Below, piece after piece: positions 19,070-27,775 of a stretch of DNA of 64,000 nt. The first letter of the stretch is position 1. Each line of letters begins with the position of its first letter. Origin of the DNA: Streptomyces sp. NBC_00442 (lineage in GTDB: Bacteria > Actinomycetota > Actinomycetes > Streptomycetales > Streptomycetaceae); contig NZ_CP107918.1 in NCBI RefSeq assembly GCF_036014195.1, positions 7,378,001 to 7,442,000 on the forward strand. Direction: 5' to 3'. The notes beneath the pieces are model-generated. The model saw nothing but the letters and a program-made list of their open reading frames with translations. It made no database searches and was not told the origin of the DNA. The translations under genes were made by a program, and so were the position numbers.

Positions 19070-19780
19070 TCAGCCGTTGGCCACCCACCTCGGGACCGAC
19101 GGCAGCACCTTCTCGGCGACGCGCAGCAGCACCGCTTCGTCCGGGACCGTGCCGTCCTCGCGGAACAGGGTGACCTCGAACGAGCCGCCGCTGTCCTTGG
19201 CGTCCTGGGCCACGGACAGCACACGCGTCGGGACCCCGGGACCGGTGGAGGAGTCGGTCCCGTCGACACGGAAGCGGATGCTGATGGTGTGGCTCGAGTA
19301 GAGGACGGCGGGGCGGTCCAGTACCGTCCGCGGTTGTGCACCGCTCCCCAGGTGCACGGCCGACCCGGCCACCGGAAGCCGGTCGTAGGTGGCCGCGAGC
19401 GCCACGGTGTACGTCTCGAACTGGACCTGGGCCGAAGGGGTGGCGATGTCCGTGCCCAGGAGCTTCATCGAGCCGTCACCACCGCTCGCCGACTTCGCGA
19501 TCTGCCCCGGTGTGCCGAGGAGTTCGGCCAGGTCGGGGCGGTTGAGCGCGGTGCAGAGCTGAGCGCCGGACACGACCTTCGCATCGGCCGCGCCGTGCGT
19601 CCTCCCGGGCTTCTCGCTCTCGCACGCGGCGGGTTTCGACAGGCCCTGCGGCCGCGAGGCGCCGTCCCCGGACGACACCCACCACAGACCTCCGCAGAGC
19701 GCCGCCACCGCGGCTATCGCCGCCACGGCCTGAACCGCCGGGCGCCCGTCCTCGACCGGCTCGCCGCTACCTTCTGTCAT
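19070..19780 (-). CDS. Membrane-anchored DUF6215-like protein
   Basis: A 236-residue protein with a short cytoplasmic start, one transmembrane helix (residues ~15-37, AVQAVAAIAAVAALCGGLWW) and an extracytoplasmic domain. The motifs KVVSGAQLCTALNRPDLAEL, LLGTPG, FETYTVALAATYDRLPVAGS and TISIRFRVDG match, from memory, a Streptomyces family labelled DUF6215. Two cysteines flank the start of the outer domain. No function is known. It is divergent from the GatB/YqeY gene. Confidence 0.7.
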   Translation of the reverse strand: MTEGSGEPVEDGRPAVQAVAAIAAVAALCGGLWWVSSGDGASRPQGLSKPAACESEKPGRTHGAADAKVVSGAQLCTALNRPDLAELLGTPGQIAKSASGGDGSMKLLGTDIATPSAQVQFETYTVALAATYDRLPVAGSAVHLGSGAQPRTVLDRPAVLYSSHTISIRFRVDGTDSSTGPGVPTRVLSVAQDAKDSGGSFEVTLFREDGTVPDEAVLLRVAEKVLPSVPRWVANG

Positions 19781-19887
19781 GTCCCCCGCCTGCTGTGATC
19801 CCCCGACACGTGCCCGCGGACCCTAACCCGTGATCACCGGCGCGGCAAGGCAGGTTCCGGGCGGAGCGCTCGGGGCCGAGATGTCCG

Positions 19888-19917
19888 TTGCGGTGGCCGA
19901 GGCCCCGCCCGTAGGGT
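19888..19917 (+). promoter_or_regulatory. Probable leaderless promoter of the GatB/YqeY gene
   Basis: TTGCGG at 19888-19893, an 18-base spacer, TAGGGT at 19912-19917, then 6 bases to ATG 19924. No ribosome site precedes the ATG. Confidence 0.5.
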
Positions 19918-19923
19918 CGGGCC

Positions 19924-20286
19924 ATGTCCCTGCGAGTACGTCTGCGTCAAGCCCTGCCCGAAGCCATGCGCGCCCGCGACAAGGCCGCTGTGAGCGCGCT
20001 GCGTTCGACGCTGGCGGCGTTGGACAACGCCGAGGCGGTGCCGGTCGGCGCGGAGGAGCTGCGCGGCGTGGCGGTCGAGGATTCGCCCGTCGGCGTCGGT
20101 GTCACCGAAGCGGCACGGCGTGAGCTGACCGAGCCCGAGACGGCCGACATCGTCCGCGCGGAAATCGCCGAACGTCTCGCGGCAGCGGCCCAGTTGACCA
20201 CCCCGGCACACGCCGGCCACGCCGCGCGCCTCCAGGAGGAAGTGGCTGTACTGCACCGGTTCCTCGACGAGCCCGACGCGCGGTAG
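19924..20286 (+). CDS. GatB/YqeY-domain protein
   Basis: A 120-residue helical protein of the YqeY type: LRVRLRQALPEAMRARDKAAVSALRSTLAALDNAEA at the start is the conserved helix pair. YqeY resembles the tRNA-binding tail of GatB, part of the amidotransferase that makes Gln-tRNA or Asn-tRNA, but stands alone here; its own function is undefined. It is slightly shorter than the usual ~150 residues. It ends 55 bp before a very strong terminator. Confidence 0.8.
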   Translation: MSLRVRLRQALPEAMRARDKAAVSALRSTLAALDNAEAVPVGAEELRGVAVEDSPVGVGVTEAARRELTEPETADIVRAEIAERLAAAAQLTTPAHAGHAARLQEEVAVLHRFLDEPDAR

Positions 20287-20341
20287 ACGGCCGAAGGTCC
20301 GTCAAGTGCGACGCTGATGTGCTGCCCGACTGGCCTGTGAA

Positions 20342-20377
20342 TCAGGGGAGTTCGGGCCGTGCGCCGAACTCCCCTGA
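20342..20377. terminator. Bidirectional terminator hairpin
   Basis: A perfect 14-bp stem (TCAGGGGAGTTCGG with CCGAACTCCCCTGA) and an 8-base loop between the converging GatB/YqeY and amine oxidase genes. Confidence 0.9.
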
Positions 20378-20384
20378 CGTGACG

Positions 20385-22409
20385 TCAGCGCCCGGAATGC
20401 ACTTCGAGCGCCGCGCGCACCGCCGATTCCAGGGCTCCCTCGATCCAGGCCGGCTTCAAGGACGTGTGGTCCCCGGCGAAGTGGAGCGGGCCCTCCGGGG
20501 TGGCGATGTCGGGGAACAGTTCGGTGTGCTGGCCGGGCAGGAGCACGGAGGCCTCGCCATAGGCGTACGGGTCGCGCGCCCAGCTCTGGGTCCGGCCCGC
20601 GCCGGTGTAGAAGATCTCGATTCGTTGACCGTAGATCTCCTGGAGCCCAGCCAGGGCGTGGGGGTAGCGGGCGTCGTCGTCGAAGGAGTCCCAGCGCATC
20701 GCGTCGTCGGCCCAGGTGTAGGAAGCGAGCACGACGCCGCCCTGGCTGCCGGCCACGGGGTGGGACGGGTTGAAGGTGAAGCGGTTGGGGTTGTCGCTCA
20801 CCGAGCCCCCGCCGAAGCTGCCCACGGCTCCCGGCTGGTCACGGGTCACGGAGCGGTACGCGGCGTAGTAGGCGCGCTGACTGCCGGAGAGGCGCTCACC
20901 GGTGACCGAGTCGTGCCGGCCGAGCAGGCTGCCGTCGTCGGGGGCCAGGCCCCTGCGGTAGGAGTCGTACAACCCCGGCCCGATCGTGGCGAGTTCCCGC
21001 TTCCAGTCCTCCTCGCCGAACTCCCACCAGCGCCGGCTGAACTCGAGAAGCACCTTCGTGGCGCTGTCGTAGTGGAGCTCGGTGACGGCCCTGCGCTTGC
21101 CGTACGACATGAGGGGTGCGACCTGGATGTGCCGCAGCCCCGAGAACGGCACGGTGAGGATGGCGAGGTCGGCGCTGAACTGCTCGCGCACCGGCGCGCC
21201 TTCGCGGCCCTCGGACACCGTGTCGATCCACACGTGCGGTCCGTCGGCGCTCACATGAGGTGTGTCGGTGTGGGGCCGTGCCGGGTCCCAGTACTCGATC
21301 CTGGTGACGCGGCGGTCGAAGTGGATGCAGTCGCCGACCTCCTTGAGCAGGGCGTCGGGCAGCGCCGCGGTGCCGCCGCGAAGCTCCCAGAACGCCGTGT
21401 CGGGGCTGATGAGCGCCGCGTCGAGGAAGCTGTGGATGAAGGAGAGCGGGAGGCGTGAGGTGAGGTCCTCCAGGCAGCCGATCAAATCGATGGTGGCGTC
21501 GTCGAGCTTGGCGTACTCGCTCAGGAAGCGGCGCATCGACCAGTCACCGAAGCGTTCGACGACGCGCGCCCACCCGGCCACCATCTCCTCGGCCGGCTTG
21601 TCCACGCGGCGCCCGTCGGGACCGACCGTGCTGAACTCGTCCCGCACCGGTGCCAGGGCGTCGCTCAGGATCTTGCCGGAGGGAACGTCCCACAACGCGG
21701 GGGGCACACCGAACGAGCGGTTCACCCGTCGCGGACCGCGCGCGTAGTCGGCCCGCCGGACCCGCAGGCCGTTGACATGGATCCAGGTTCGCAGCGCGGG
21801 GCTGTCGTCGGCGTTCTGATCGACCAGCCGGAACCTCTGCCGCGCCACTCCCAGACGATCGATGAGAGCCATGACCAGGGGATGGCTCCCCGGAATCCGC
21901 ATGGCGCCGGCCTCCGCGTACTGGCGCGGGTCGGCGAACGGCTGCTCGGCGTGCTCGTGGCCACCGGTCCTGAAGGTCTTGATCCTCCCGCCCGCGCGGT
22001 TGCCGTTCGCCTCCACGAGCGTGACCTCGTGACCGGCGCGACGCAGCAGCAGGGCGGCGACCAGTCCCGCGGGACCGGCCCCCACCACCAGGACCTTCTT
22101 GCGGGGAGCCGCCGACCTGGGAAGTCCGCTGCCCACCAGGACCTGGCGATAGGACGGGACGAGGTCGCGGCCGTCGGGGCCCCGCATCAGCAGGGCGTGC
22201 GCGACGGCGAGACAGCGCTGCGACAGCGACGCGGATGCGGCGGGGGCCAGGCCGGATGCCGTGGCCGTGGCGGCGACCGAGGTCGCGGGCGCGGCCGTTG
22301 CGGGAGTCGCCGCGACGGCGGCGACGGCCGTGGCCGCGCCGACGGTGAAACCGCGTCGGGACAGGGAGACGGGCCGGGAGGAAGTCCCGGACGGCTGAGG
22401 CGAGTGCAT
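20385..22409 (-). CDS. Tat-exported flavin amine oxidase (L-amino-acid-oxidase-like)
   Basis: A 674-residue enzyme. Residues ~18-55 form a twin-arginine signal ([17 protein letters not shown]). The FAD-binding start is [28 protein letters not shown], closed by the GGR motif ([10 protein letters not shown]). The C-terminal flavin motif lies in [18 protein letters not shown] followed by [24 protein letters not shown], the usual amine-oxidase ending. It would oxidise an amino acid or amine outside the membrane, releasing peroxide and ammonia. The length suits extracellular LAAOs. ATG 22409 is picked because it begins the Tat peptide. Confidence 0.88.
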   Translation of the reverse strand: MHSPQPSGTSSRPVSLSRRGFTVGAATAVAAVAATPATAAPATSVAATATASGLAPAASASLSQRCLAVAHALLMRGPDGRDLVPSYRQVLVGSGLPRSAAPRKKVLVVGAGPAGLVAALLLRRAGHEVTLVEANGNRAGGRIKTFRTGGHEHAEQPFADPRQYAEAGAMRIPGSHPLVMALIDRLGVARQRFRLVDQNADDSPALRTWIHVNGLRVRRADYARGPRRVNRSFGVPPALWDVPSGKILSDALAPVRDEFSTVGPDGRRVDKPAEEMVAGWARVVERFGDWSMRRFLSEYAKLDDATIDLIGCLEDLTSRLPLSFIHSFLDAALISPDTAFWELRGGTAALPDALLKEVGDCIHFDRRVTRIEYWDPARPHTDTPHVSADGPHVWIDTVSEGREGAPVREQFSADLAILTVPFSGLRHIQVAPLMSYGKRRAVTELHYDSATKVLLEFSRRWWEFGEEDWKRELATIGPGLYDSYRRGLAPDDGSLLGRHDSVTGERLSGSQRAYYAAYRSVTRDQPGAVGSFGGGSVSDNPNRFTFNPSHPVAGSQGGVVLASYTWADDAMRWDSFDDDARYPHALAGLQEIYGQRIEIFYTGAGRTQSWARDPYAYGEASVLLPGQHTELFPDIATPEGPLHFAGDHTSLKPAWIEGALESAVRAALEVHSGR

Positions 22410-22611
22410 GGCATCACCATGCCGTCCGGCACCGAGGCCGCCGGACCGGGCGCGCGCACCCACCCACCCCTCATTGACTCACATGGCGTACGTCCGGGGG
22501 TGCTTCGGGTGAGGCGCGCCACCGGGGTGCGACGGAGCCTCGGCCGGACTCTTCGCCGGCCGGCGTGCGGCCCGGCAGGTTTCGCCGTGACGGGCCCGAG
22601 CCGCGCCCCGC

Positions 22612-22938
22612 CTACTGTCCGTTGAGCGCGCGCCGCAGCTGCGCCTTGTCCATGCCGGAGCGGCCGTGGATGTTGCGGCGCTGGGCCTCGGCGTAGAGCT
22701 GGTCGTAGGTCTGGCCCTGCGCTCCGCTGCGCGAGCGCAGGCCCCCGCGCCTGGACGAGGACATGTCCTTGGTGGAACTCCTGCTCGCGGTCTTGGACTC
22801 ACCCGATCGAGCCCGCTCCTTGTTGACGGTCCGTGCGGCAATCTCCTTGGCGCGCTTCGTACTCTCGCCCCTGTCCTCGGCGCTCTCCTTGATGTGCTCG
22901 TACTGACGTTCCCGCTTCGGGCTGGATCCGCTGGGCAT
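22612..22938 (-). CDS. Small basic protein with Rho-N-like C-terminus
   Basis: A 108-residue highly charged protein. The N-terminal 75 residues are Lys/Arg/Glu/Ser-rich and low-complexity (SPKRERQYEHIKESAEDRGE). The last ~35 (TYDQLYAEAQRRNIHGRSGM, then DKAQLRRALNGQ) match the helix-extended-loop-helix of Rho N-terminal-like domains. Streptomyces homologues are often labelled plasmid stabilisation protein without proof. An AAGGAG site 5 bases before the ATG fixes the start. Probably a nucleic-acid-associated stress protein; that is inference. Confidence 0.75.
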   Translation of the reverse strand: MPSGSSPKRERQYEHIKESAEDRGESTKRAKEIAARTVNKERARSGESKTASRSSTKDMSSSRRGGLRSRSGAQGQTYDQLYAEAQRRNIHGRSGMDKAQLRRALNGQ

Positions 22939-23228
22939 GTCGTCTCCTTGGCTGTCCCGGTGACCGGACATCACCTTCACCTTGTGCCGCCGCCAGTCGC
23001 TCCGCAATCGGGAGGCGGTTCGACGGCTGAGCCGTCATGAAGGGCCGGCCATCAACGGGCGGCGAGGACTCGGCGATGCCGGCCCGGGTCAGGACGACCG
23101 CACTGCGCGCGTACCCCGGGCCCGCGCGCCGAACACGCCGTTCTCGGTGAGGAGCGCCAGGACGGCGGTGGCTCCGGCACGGTGGGCACGGTGGTGGAGG
23201 TGCGGCGATGTGGGCACGGCGGCGTGAC

Positions 23229-24272
23229 TCAGGGCGCCGTGGACAGGTCGCACCAAGCGATGCAGTTCTCCCGGAGGCTGCCCATGACCAGGCGCCCGTC
23301 GCGCTCTGCGACCGACGTCGTCATGCGGAACCGCCGCCCGGCGCCGTGCAGTTCACGCACGATCCGGTCGTGTTCGTCGACCTCGATCACACGGGCGCCG
23401 GAGGCCGGCGGCGCCGGCAGCCGCCGGGCGGCCGCGGCCACGGTCCGGCGGACGCGGGGGGCGGCACGGTGCAGCCACTCCAGTGCAGGTGTTCGCGGCC
23501 CGGCGAGTGCGACCCACCATCCTCCGCCCGTGCCGCGGGACACATTGTCCGGGAACCCCGGCAGGGCGTCGGCCGGGGTGTCCCGGCGGCCCGCGCCGGG
23601 ACCGGTGAGCCACAGCCGGGTGAGACGGCAGGCGCCGGTCTCGGCCACGATCACGTGTGATGCGTCGGGTGCGAGCGCCACCCCGTTCGCGAACTGCAGT
23701 CCGTCCAGGAGCACTTGGGGTTCGCCGCCGGGCGCCAGTCGCACCAGGAGGCCGGACGGCTCGTGCTCCAGGATGTCGGACAGCCAGTCGTCGAGTCCGT
23801 GACGGCGGCTGGAAACCGTGAAGTAGACCGTGCCGTCGGCGGCCGCCGTCGCATTGCTGCAGAACCGCAGGGGCGCCCCGGCCACGCGATCGGCGAGCAC
23901 CTCCGCCCCGGACCCGCGCGGCCCGTCCGGGTCGAGCCTGAGCAGCCCCCGTTGCGCGTCGCACACCAACAGGCGCCCGTCGGGCAGGACTTCGAGCCCG
24001 AGCGGCCGTCCGTGGGTGAGGCCGACCTCCTCGATCTCGGCCCCGCGGCCGAGCGCGGGAAGGGTGATGCGCAGTATCCGTCCGTCGCTCACGCCGGTCA
24101 GGACGCGCCCGGAGCCGTCGAAGACGACGTCCTCCGGGCCGACGGCGCCCAGGGCGACCCGGTGCAGTGGCGGTAACGCCGCGGGGCCGGGACGGTCCGC
24201 CGCCGCAGGCCGGCGCCTCACGCGGCGCGGCCCGGACACCGGGCCCGAAGGCTGGGCTTCATGTCGTCTCAC
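23229..24272 (-). CDS. SMP-30/strictosidine-synthase-like lactonase with a TTA codon
   Basis: A 347-residue protein of the six-bladed propeller class: GPEDVVFDGSGRVLTG, LGLEVLPDGRLLVCDAQRGL, FCSNATAAADGTVYFT, FANGVALAPDASHVIVAET, PGFPDNVSRGTGGGWWVAL. The pattern fits strictosidine-synthase-like calcium esterases/lactonases. There is no signal peptide. GTG 24272 overlaps the upstream CDGSH stop (GTGA); an in-frame GTG at 24239 is the alternative. A TTA leucine codon lies at 24174-24176 in the conserved LPPL segment, so translation may depend on bldA tRNA. It is the last gene of a four-gene operon. Confidence 0.78.
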   Translation of the reverse strand: MRRHEAQPSGPVSGPRRVRRRPAAADRPGPAALPPLHRVALGAVGPEDVVFDGSGRVLTGVSDGRILRITLPALGRGAEIEEVGLTHGRPLGLEVLPDGRLLVCDAQRGLLRLDPDGPRGSGAEVLADRVAGAPLRFCSNATAAADGTVYFTVSSRRHGLDDWLSDILEHEPSGLLVRLAPGGEPQVLLDGLQFANGVALAPDASHVIVAETGACRLTRLWLTGPGAGRRDTPADALPGFPDNVSRGTGGGWWVALAGPRTPALEWLHRAAPRVRRTVAAAARRLPAPPASGARVIEVDEHDRIVRELHGAGRRFRMTTSVAERDGRLVMGSLRENCIAWCDLSTAP

Positions 24273-24472
24273 TCCTGGCTGCGGCGCCGGTGGCTGGTGT
24301 CGCACCACGGATAGCGCCGGCTGCGACGGCAGGTGCACAGGGCCACCATGCAACGCTCCGAGACGGCCGTGGTGCCGTCCTCCAGGACCACCTCCACGGG
24401 GCCCTCGACGAGCAGCGGCCCTTCGCGCTGCATGTGAACGCGCCGGGTGGCGTCAGACGGGTCGTTCGGCAC
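24269..24472 (-). CDS. CDGSH-type iron-sulfur protein
   Basis: A 67-residue single-domain protein. The cluster motif is C-T-C-x2-S-x3-P-W-C-D-T-S-H (CTCRRSRRYPWCDTSH), giving the three Cys and one His ligands of a [2Fe-2S] CDGSH cluster, with Thr in place of Gly as is common in actinobacteria. It overlaps the methyltransferase upstream by 20 bp and the lactonase-like gene downstream by 4 bp, so all are coupled. It could deliver electrons or iron-sulfur clusters to the diiron-type enzyme that heads the operon. Confidence 0.88.
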   Translation of the reverse strand: MPNDPSDATRRVHMQREGPLLVEGPVEVVLEDGTTAVSERCMVALCTCRRSRRYPWCDTSHRRRSQE

Positions 24473-25106
24473 GGATGACCACCAGCTCTTCCATCGTGTC
24501 GTCGTCGCTGATCAGCCCCTGTTCCACCAGCCAGGCACGGCGGGAACGCAGGACCGGTCCGAACGGGATGGACCGCCGGCCGGCCACCGCCGCCTTCAGT
24601 CCCTGCTCCCGCAGTTCGAGAAGGGTCGCCTGCGGGTCGCTGAGTGCCGAATGCACGATCAGGAGGACGCCCCCGGGACGCAGCAGCCGGGGAGCCTCCC
24701 GGCAGATGCGGCCCAGCAGCAGGCGCCCGTCGTGCCCGGCGTCCCAGGCTCGGGCGGCGCCGCGCTCGGGGACGGTGGGGGAGAGGGCGGGAACATAGGG
24801 CGGGTTGCTCAGGATGAGGTCGTAGGCGCGCCCCACGAGGGGGGAGAGGAGATCGCCGCGCACGACCCGGACGGGCAGACCTGCCAGGCGTGCGTTGAGG
24901 CGGGTGCTGATCACCGCACGCCTGGAGATGTCGACCGCGGTGACCCGGGCGCCGAGACGGGCGGCCGCGAGGGCGAGCGCGCCGGTGCCGGTACCGATGT
25001 CCAGAACCTCGGCGCCCTCGGGCACCGCTTCGTCGTGCAACGCGTCGGCCAGCAGGTCGGTGTCGTCCTGCGGGTCGTAGACGCCGGGGAGAGCGATGAG
25101 AGTCAC
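24453..25106 (-). CDS. HemK-like SAM-dependent methyltransferase
   Basis: A 217-residue class I methyltransferase. The SAM motif is EVLDIGTGTGALALAAARLG, the acidic end of strand 2 is VTAVDISRRAV, and the catalytic motif LSNPPYVP matches the N-P-P-Y signature of N5-glutamine methyltransferases (HemK/PrmC/Mtq2). It lacks the N-terminal helical domain of PrmC, so it resembles the short HemK2 form. It starts at GTG 25106 with GGGAG close upstream, 70 bp after the iron-containing redox enzyme gene, and overlaps the CDGSH gene. Confidence 0.85.
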   Translation of the reverse strand: MTLIALPGVYDPQDDTDLLADALHDEAVPEGAEVLDIGTGTGALALAAARLGARVTAVDISRRAVISTRLNARLAGLPVRVVRGDLLSPLVGRAYDLILSNPPYVPALSPTVPERGAARAWDAGHDGRLLLGRICREAPRLLRPGGVLLIVHSALSDPQATLLELREQGLKAAVAGRRSIPFGPVLRSRRAWLVEQGLISDDDTMEELVVIRAERPV

Positions 25107-25176
25107 GTCTCCCGAGTACCCGGCAATTCGTGATAGATCCGCGCGAATATGTGTTTAGCGGAATAATCCCTTGGGG

Positions 25177-26178
25177 CTACTGGGGGAGCGGGGTCCGCAG
25201 TGAGGAGTTCCGGGCCTTCCAGTGCCCCAGCAGATGGTCCCCGAACCGGTCCTCGAGGAACACGGTGGCGTCGATGCCGAACACGACGTCCGCGGCGAGC
25301 TCCGGCTCCTGCTCCAGAAGGCCGCCGATCACCTCGTGCCGCACGACCTGTTCGTGCACCGCGTCGGCCTCCACGTGCTCGGTGTAGAAGAACTCCGCGG
25401 CCGGGCCTCCGCCGGCGCGCTTCATCGCGAGGGCCATGCGTCGCGAGGACGGCGAGGAGGTGACCTCCAGCGTGGCGAAATGACCGAGCAGCGCCCCGCG
25501 CAGCCCGCGGCGGAGCCCGAGGAGCGACATGAGGTTCACCGTGGCCAGCATCTCGGACGACGCGGCGTCCACATAGCGTCCGTACGCCGGGTCGAGCCCC
25601 AGGTCCTCCATCAGGTCCGCGAAGAGCCGGGCGTGCACCCGCTCGGCGCGGCCGCCGCCCCACTCGTCGAACTCGACCGCCGCCATGCCCGCCTTCGCCC
25701 GGCCCCACAGCCGCGGCAGTACCCAGGCATGCGGATCGGCTTCCTTGAGGTGGTAGAGCGAACGCTGGACCGCGTACTCGCGCAGCTGCCACAGCTCACC
25801 CCCGTCCTGGAGGAAGTGGGACACGCCGGTGCCGTGGACCGGCTCGACGAGAAGTTCGGCGAAGGCGTCGTCGACATCGTGGTCCCGCGTGGCGTCCTGG
25901 CGCAGCGCGTCGAGGAAACGGCTCTCCATCAGGCCGCGCAGCGCGATCAGCCCGGGGTCCCACTCGTACGCGTCGCCCACGCCGTCGAAGCCCCGGTAGT
26001 GCAGCTCGTAGCCGGCGTACAGGGCGAGCTGGAGATCGTCGCCGTACGGTGCCGCGCGGTCGACGGCGCTCTTGTCGGGGAGCCGGGTCGTCGCGCCGCG
26101 CAGATAGCCGACGAGGCCCGCGGACAGCTCACCACGGGTAACCGGGAGGGCGGGGCTTCGGTGCGCGCTGATGGTCAT
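25177..26178 (-). CDS. Iron-containing redox enzyme (heme-oxygenase-like diiron oxidase fold)
   Basis: A 333-residue all-helical protein. Candidate metal ligands are in ELHYRGFD (Glu, His) and in the later helices with AAEFFYTEHVEADAVHEQVV (E-x2-E-H-x2-D-x2-H), the pattern of the iron-containing redox family within the heme-oxygenase-like diiron oxidases. Members oxidise amino acids, fatty acids or amines in diverse pathways. It heads an operon with a HemK-like methyltransferase, a CDGSH protein and a lactonase-like propeller. The 70-bp gap after it is AT-richer than its surroundings. Confidence 0.82.
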   Translation of the reverse strand: MTISAHRSPALPVTRGELSAGLVGYLRGATTRLPDKSAVDRAAPYGDDLQLALYAGYELHYRGFDGVGDAYEWDPGLIALRGLMESRFLDALRQDATRDHDVDDAFAELLVEPVHGTGVSHFLQDGGELWQLREYAVQRSLYHLKEADPHAWVLPRLWGRAKAGMAAVEFDEWGGGRAERVHARLFADLMEDLGLDPAYGRYVDAASSEMLATVNLMSLLGLRRGLRGALLGHFATLEVTSSPSSRRMALAMKRAGGGPAAEFFYTEHVEADAVHEQVVRHEVIGGLLEQEPELAADVVFGIDATVFLEDRFGDHLLGHWKARNSSLRTPLPQ

Positions 26179-26292
26179 GATCTACGCCTACCCGGTGAGC
26201 GGCAGGTGCAACAGGGGCCGGGGTGGGGGAAGGGCGCGAGGAGTACACCGGTGAGACCCGTCTCCACCCGAAGCGTCGGCGCCCCGGCGTGC

Positions 26293-26760
26293 TCAGCCGG
26301 GCCCGTGCGGGCCCGCGGCCCCTGCCGCCGTGCCCGCGACGCGCATCTCGAACCACACGGTCTTGCCCTGCCCGCGCGGCATCCAGCCCCACGCCGCGGA
26401 GAGCTTCTGCAACAGGTGGAGGCCGTGACCGGAGGCGCGGGCCGGACGGTGCGGGCCGTCCGGGCGGGGCCGGTCCTGGCTGCGGTCGCTCACGGCCACC
26501 CAGAGCCTGCCGCCGCGGCGGTCGAGGTGGAGTTCGTACGGCTCACCGCCGTGCACGCACGCGTTGGTGACCACTTCGGACACCAGGAGCAGCGTGTCCG
26601 CGACCGTCGTGCCGTGCTCGGGTCCGGGCGCCCCGAACCACTCGTCGAGCACCTGACGGGTGAGATCTCGGCACTGCGCCACCACACCCGGCCCGTCCGC
26701 CAGGCTGAACCAGCGGCCCCGTCGCACGCGCTGCGCTACCTGCCCACCATTCATGCGCAT
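26293..26760 (-). CDS. HATPase anti-sigma-like kinase (RsbW/SpoIIAB type)
   Basis: A 155-residue single GHKL ATPase domain. The N-box is LLLVSEVVTNACVHGG, and the G1/G2 region is ASGHGLHLLQKLSAAWGW with the closing GKTVWFEM. There is no dimerisation domain, the usual form of the many Streptomyces RsbW-like kinases. It lies divergent to a SigB/F-type sigma factor, 140 bp away, so it may be that factor's anti-sigma. Start ATG 26760 or 26754 cannot be told apart. Confidence 0.82.
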   Translation of the reverse strand: MRMNGGQVAQRVRRGRWFSLADGPGVVAQCRDLTRQVLDEWFGAPGPEHGTTVADTLLLVSEVVTNACVHGGEPYELHLDRRGGRLWVAVSDRSQDRPRPDGPHRPARASGHGLHLLQKLSAAWGWMPRGQGKTVWFEMRVAGTAAGAAGPHGPG

Positions 26761-26900
26761 CGCGCGCCCCGGGATACGCCGGCTGAACCGCATTCGGCAC
26801 CAAACTCCGCCAATCGGGCATAAAGTGGTGGCAGCGCTCGGACGACGGGCCCCCGCCATACGGCGGGCCGGGCCCCCGCCTCCGTCGAAGGAGTCCGCTC

Positions 26901-27773
26901 ATGCCCATGGCCGGACAGGTTCGCCCAGCACCACCGCCGTACGGGCCGACGTCCCTCGTCAGGCGCCGGGCGCTCGGAGACATCCCCGACGTGCCACGCC
27001 CCCAGGACCTCAGCACCCAGGACGCCCGGACCCTCTCGGAAACCCTGTTCGGGCGGCTGGCCGAGCTCGACGAGGGCACGCCGGAGTACGCCTGCGTGCG
27101 CAACACCCTGGTGGAACTCAATCTCAGCCTGGTCAGGTTCGCCGCGCGCCGCTTCCGCAACCGAGCCGAGCCGGCCCAGGACATCTTCCAGGTCGGCACC
27201 ATCGGCCTCATCAAGTCGATCAACCGGTTCGACGTGTCCCGCGGCGTCGATTTCGCCTCGTTCGCCCTCCCCACGATCACCGGAGAGATGAAGCGGTTCT
27301 TCCGTGACACCAGCTGGGCCGTGCAGGTACCGCGCCGGCTACAGGAACTGCGTCTGCGGCTGGCGGGGGCCTGCGACGCACTCGGACAGGAGCTGGGCAG
27401 ACCGCCCACGACGGCGGAACTCGCCGCCCACCTGCGGATCACCGAAGCCGAAGTGGCCGAGGGAGAGCGGGCGTCCAATGCGTACACGGCCCGCTCGCTC
27501 GACCTCACCGACGACGACAGCGGAGCCACCGCCGTCATGCGCACCCTGGGAAGGGAGGACCCCTCGTTCGACGTCATCGAGTGCCTCGACTCCCTCAAGC
27601 CACTCATCACGGCCCTCACCGACCGCGAGCGCACGATCCTCTCGCTGCGCTTCGTCGACGAACTGACCCAGGCGGAGATCGGCGACAGAGTGGGGCTCTC
27701 GCAGATGCACGTCTCCCGCCTGCTGGCCCAGATCACGAACCGACTGCGCACCGGCCTCCTCACCGAGGGCTGA
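26901..27773 (+). CDS. SigB/SigF-type RNA polymerase sigma factor
   Basis: A 290-residue group 3 sigma factor. Region 2 has LVELNLSLVRFAARRFRNR, DIFQVGTIGLIKSINRFD and FASFALPTITGEMKRFFRD; region 3 includes WAVQVPRRLQELRLRLAGA; region 4 has LTDRERTILSLRFVDELTQA and GDRVGLSQMHVSRLLAQI. These match the SigB/F/G subfamily for stress or developmental genes. AAGGAG lies 7 bases before the ATG. It is flanked on both sides by HATPase kinase genes; the downstream one converges 2 bp away. Confidence 0.93.
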   Translation: MPMAGQVRPAPPPYGPTSLVRRRALGDIPDVPRPQDLSTQDARTLSETLFGRLAELDEGTPEYACVRNTLVELNLSLVRFAARRFRNRAEPAQDIFQVGTIGLIKSINRFDVSRGVDFASFALPTITGEMKRFFRDTSWAVQVPRRLQELRLRLAGACDALGQELGRPPTTAELAAHLRITEAEVAEGERASNAYTARSLDLTDDDSGATAVMRTLGREDPSFDVIECLDSLKPLITALTDRERTILSLRFVDELTQAEIGDRVGLSQMHVSRLLAQITNRLRTGLLTEG

Positions 27774-27775
27774 CG

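Noticed and set aside
23089..23228. Short minus-strand frame ending ALLTENGVFGARARGTR
   Set aside because: Only ~45 codons, no ribosome site and no recognised family; possibly a gene remnant but not supportable.
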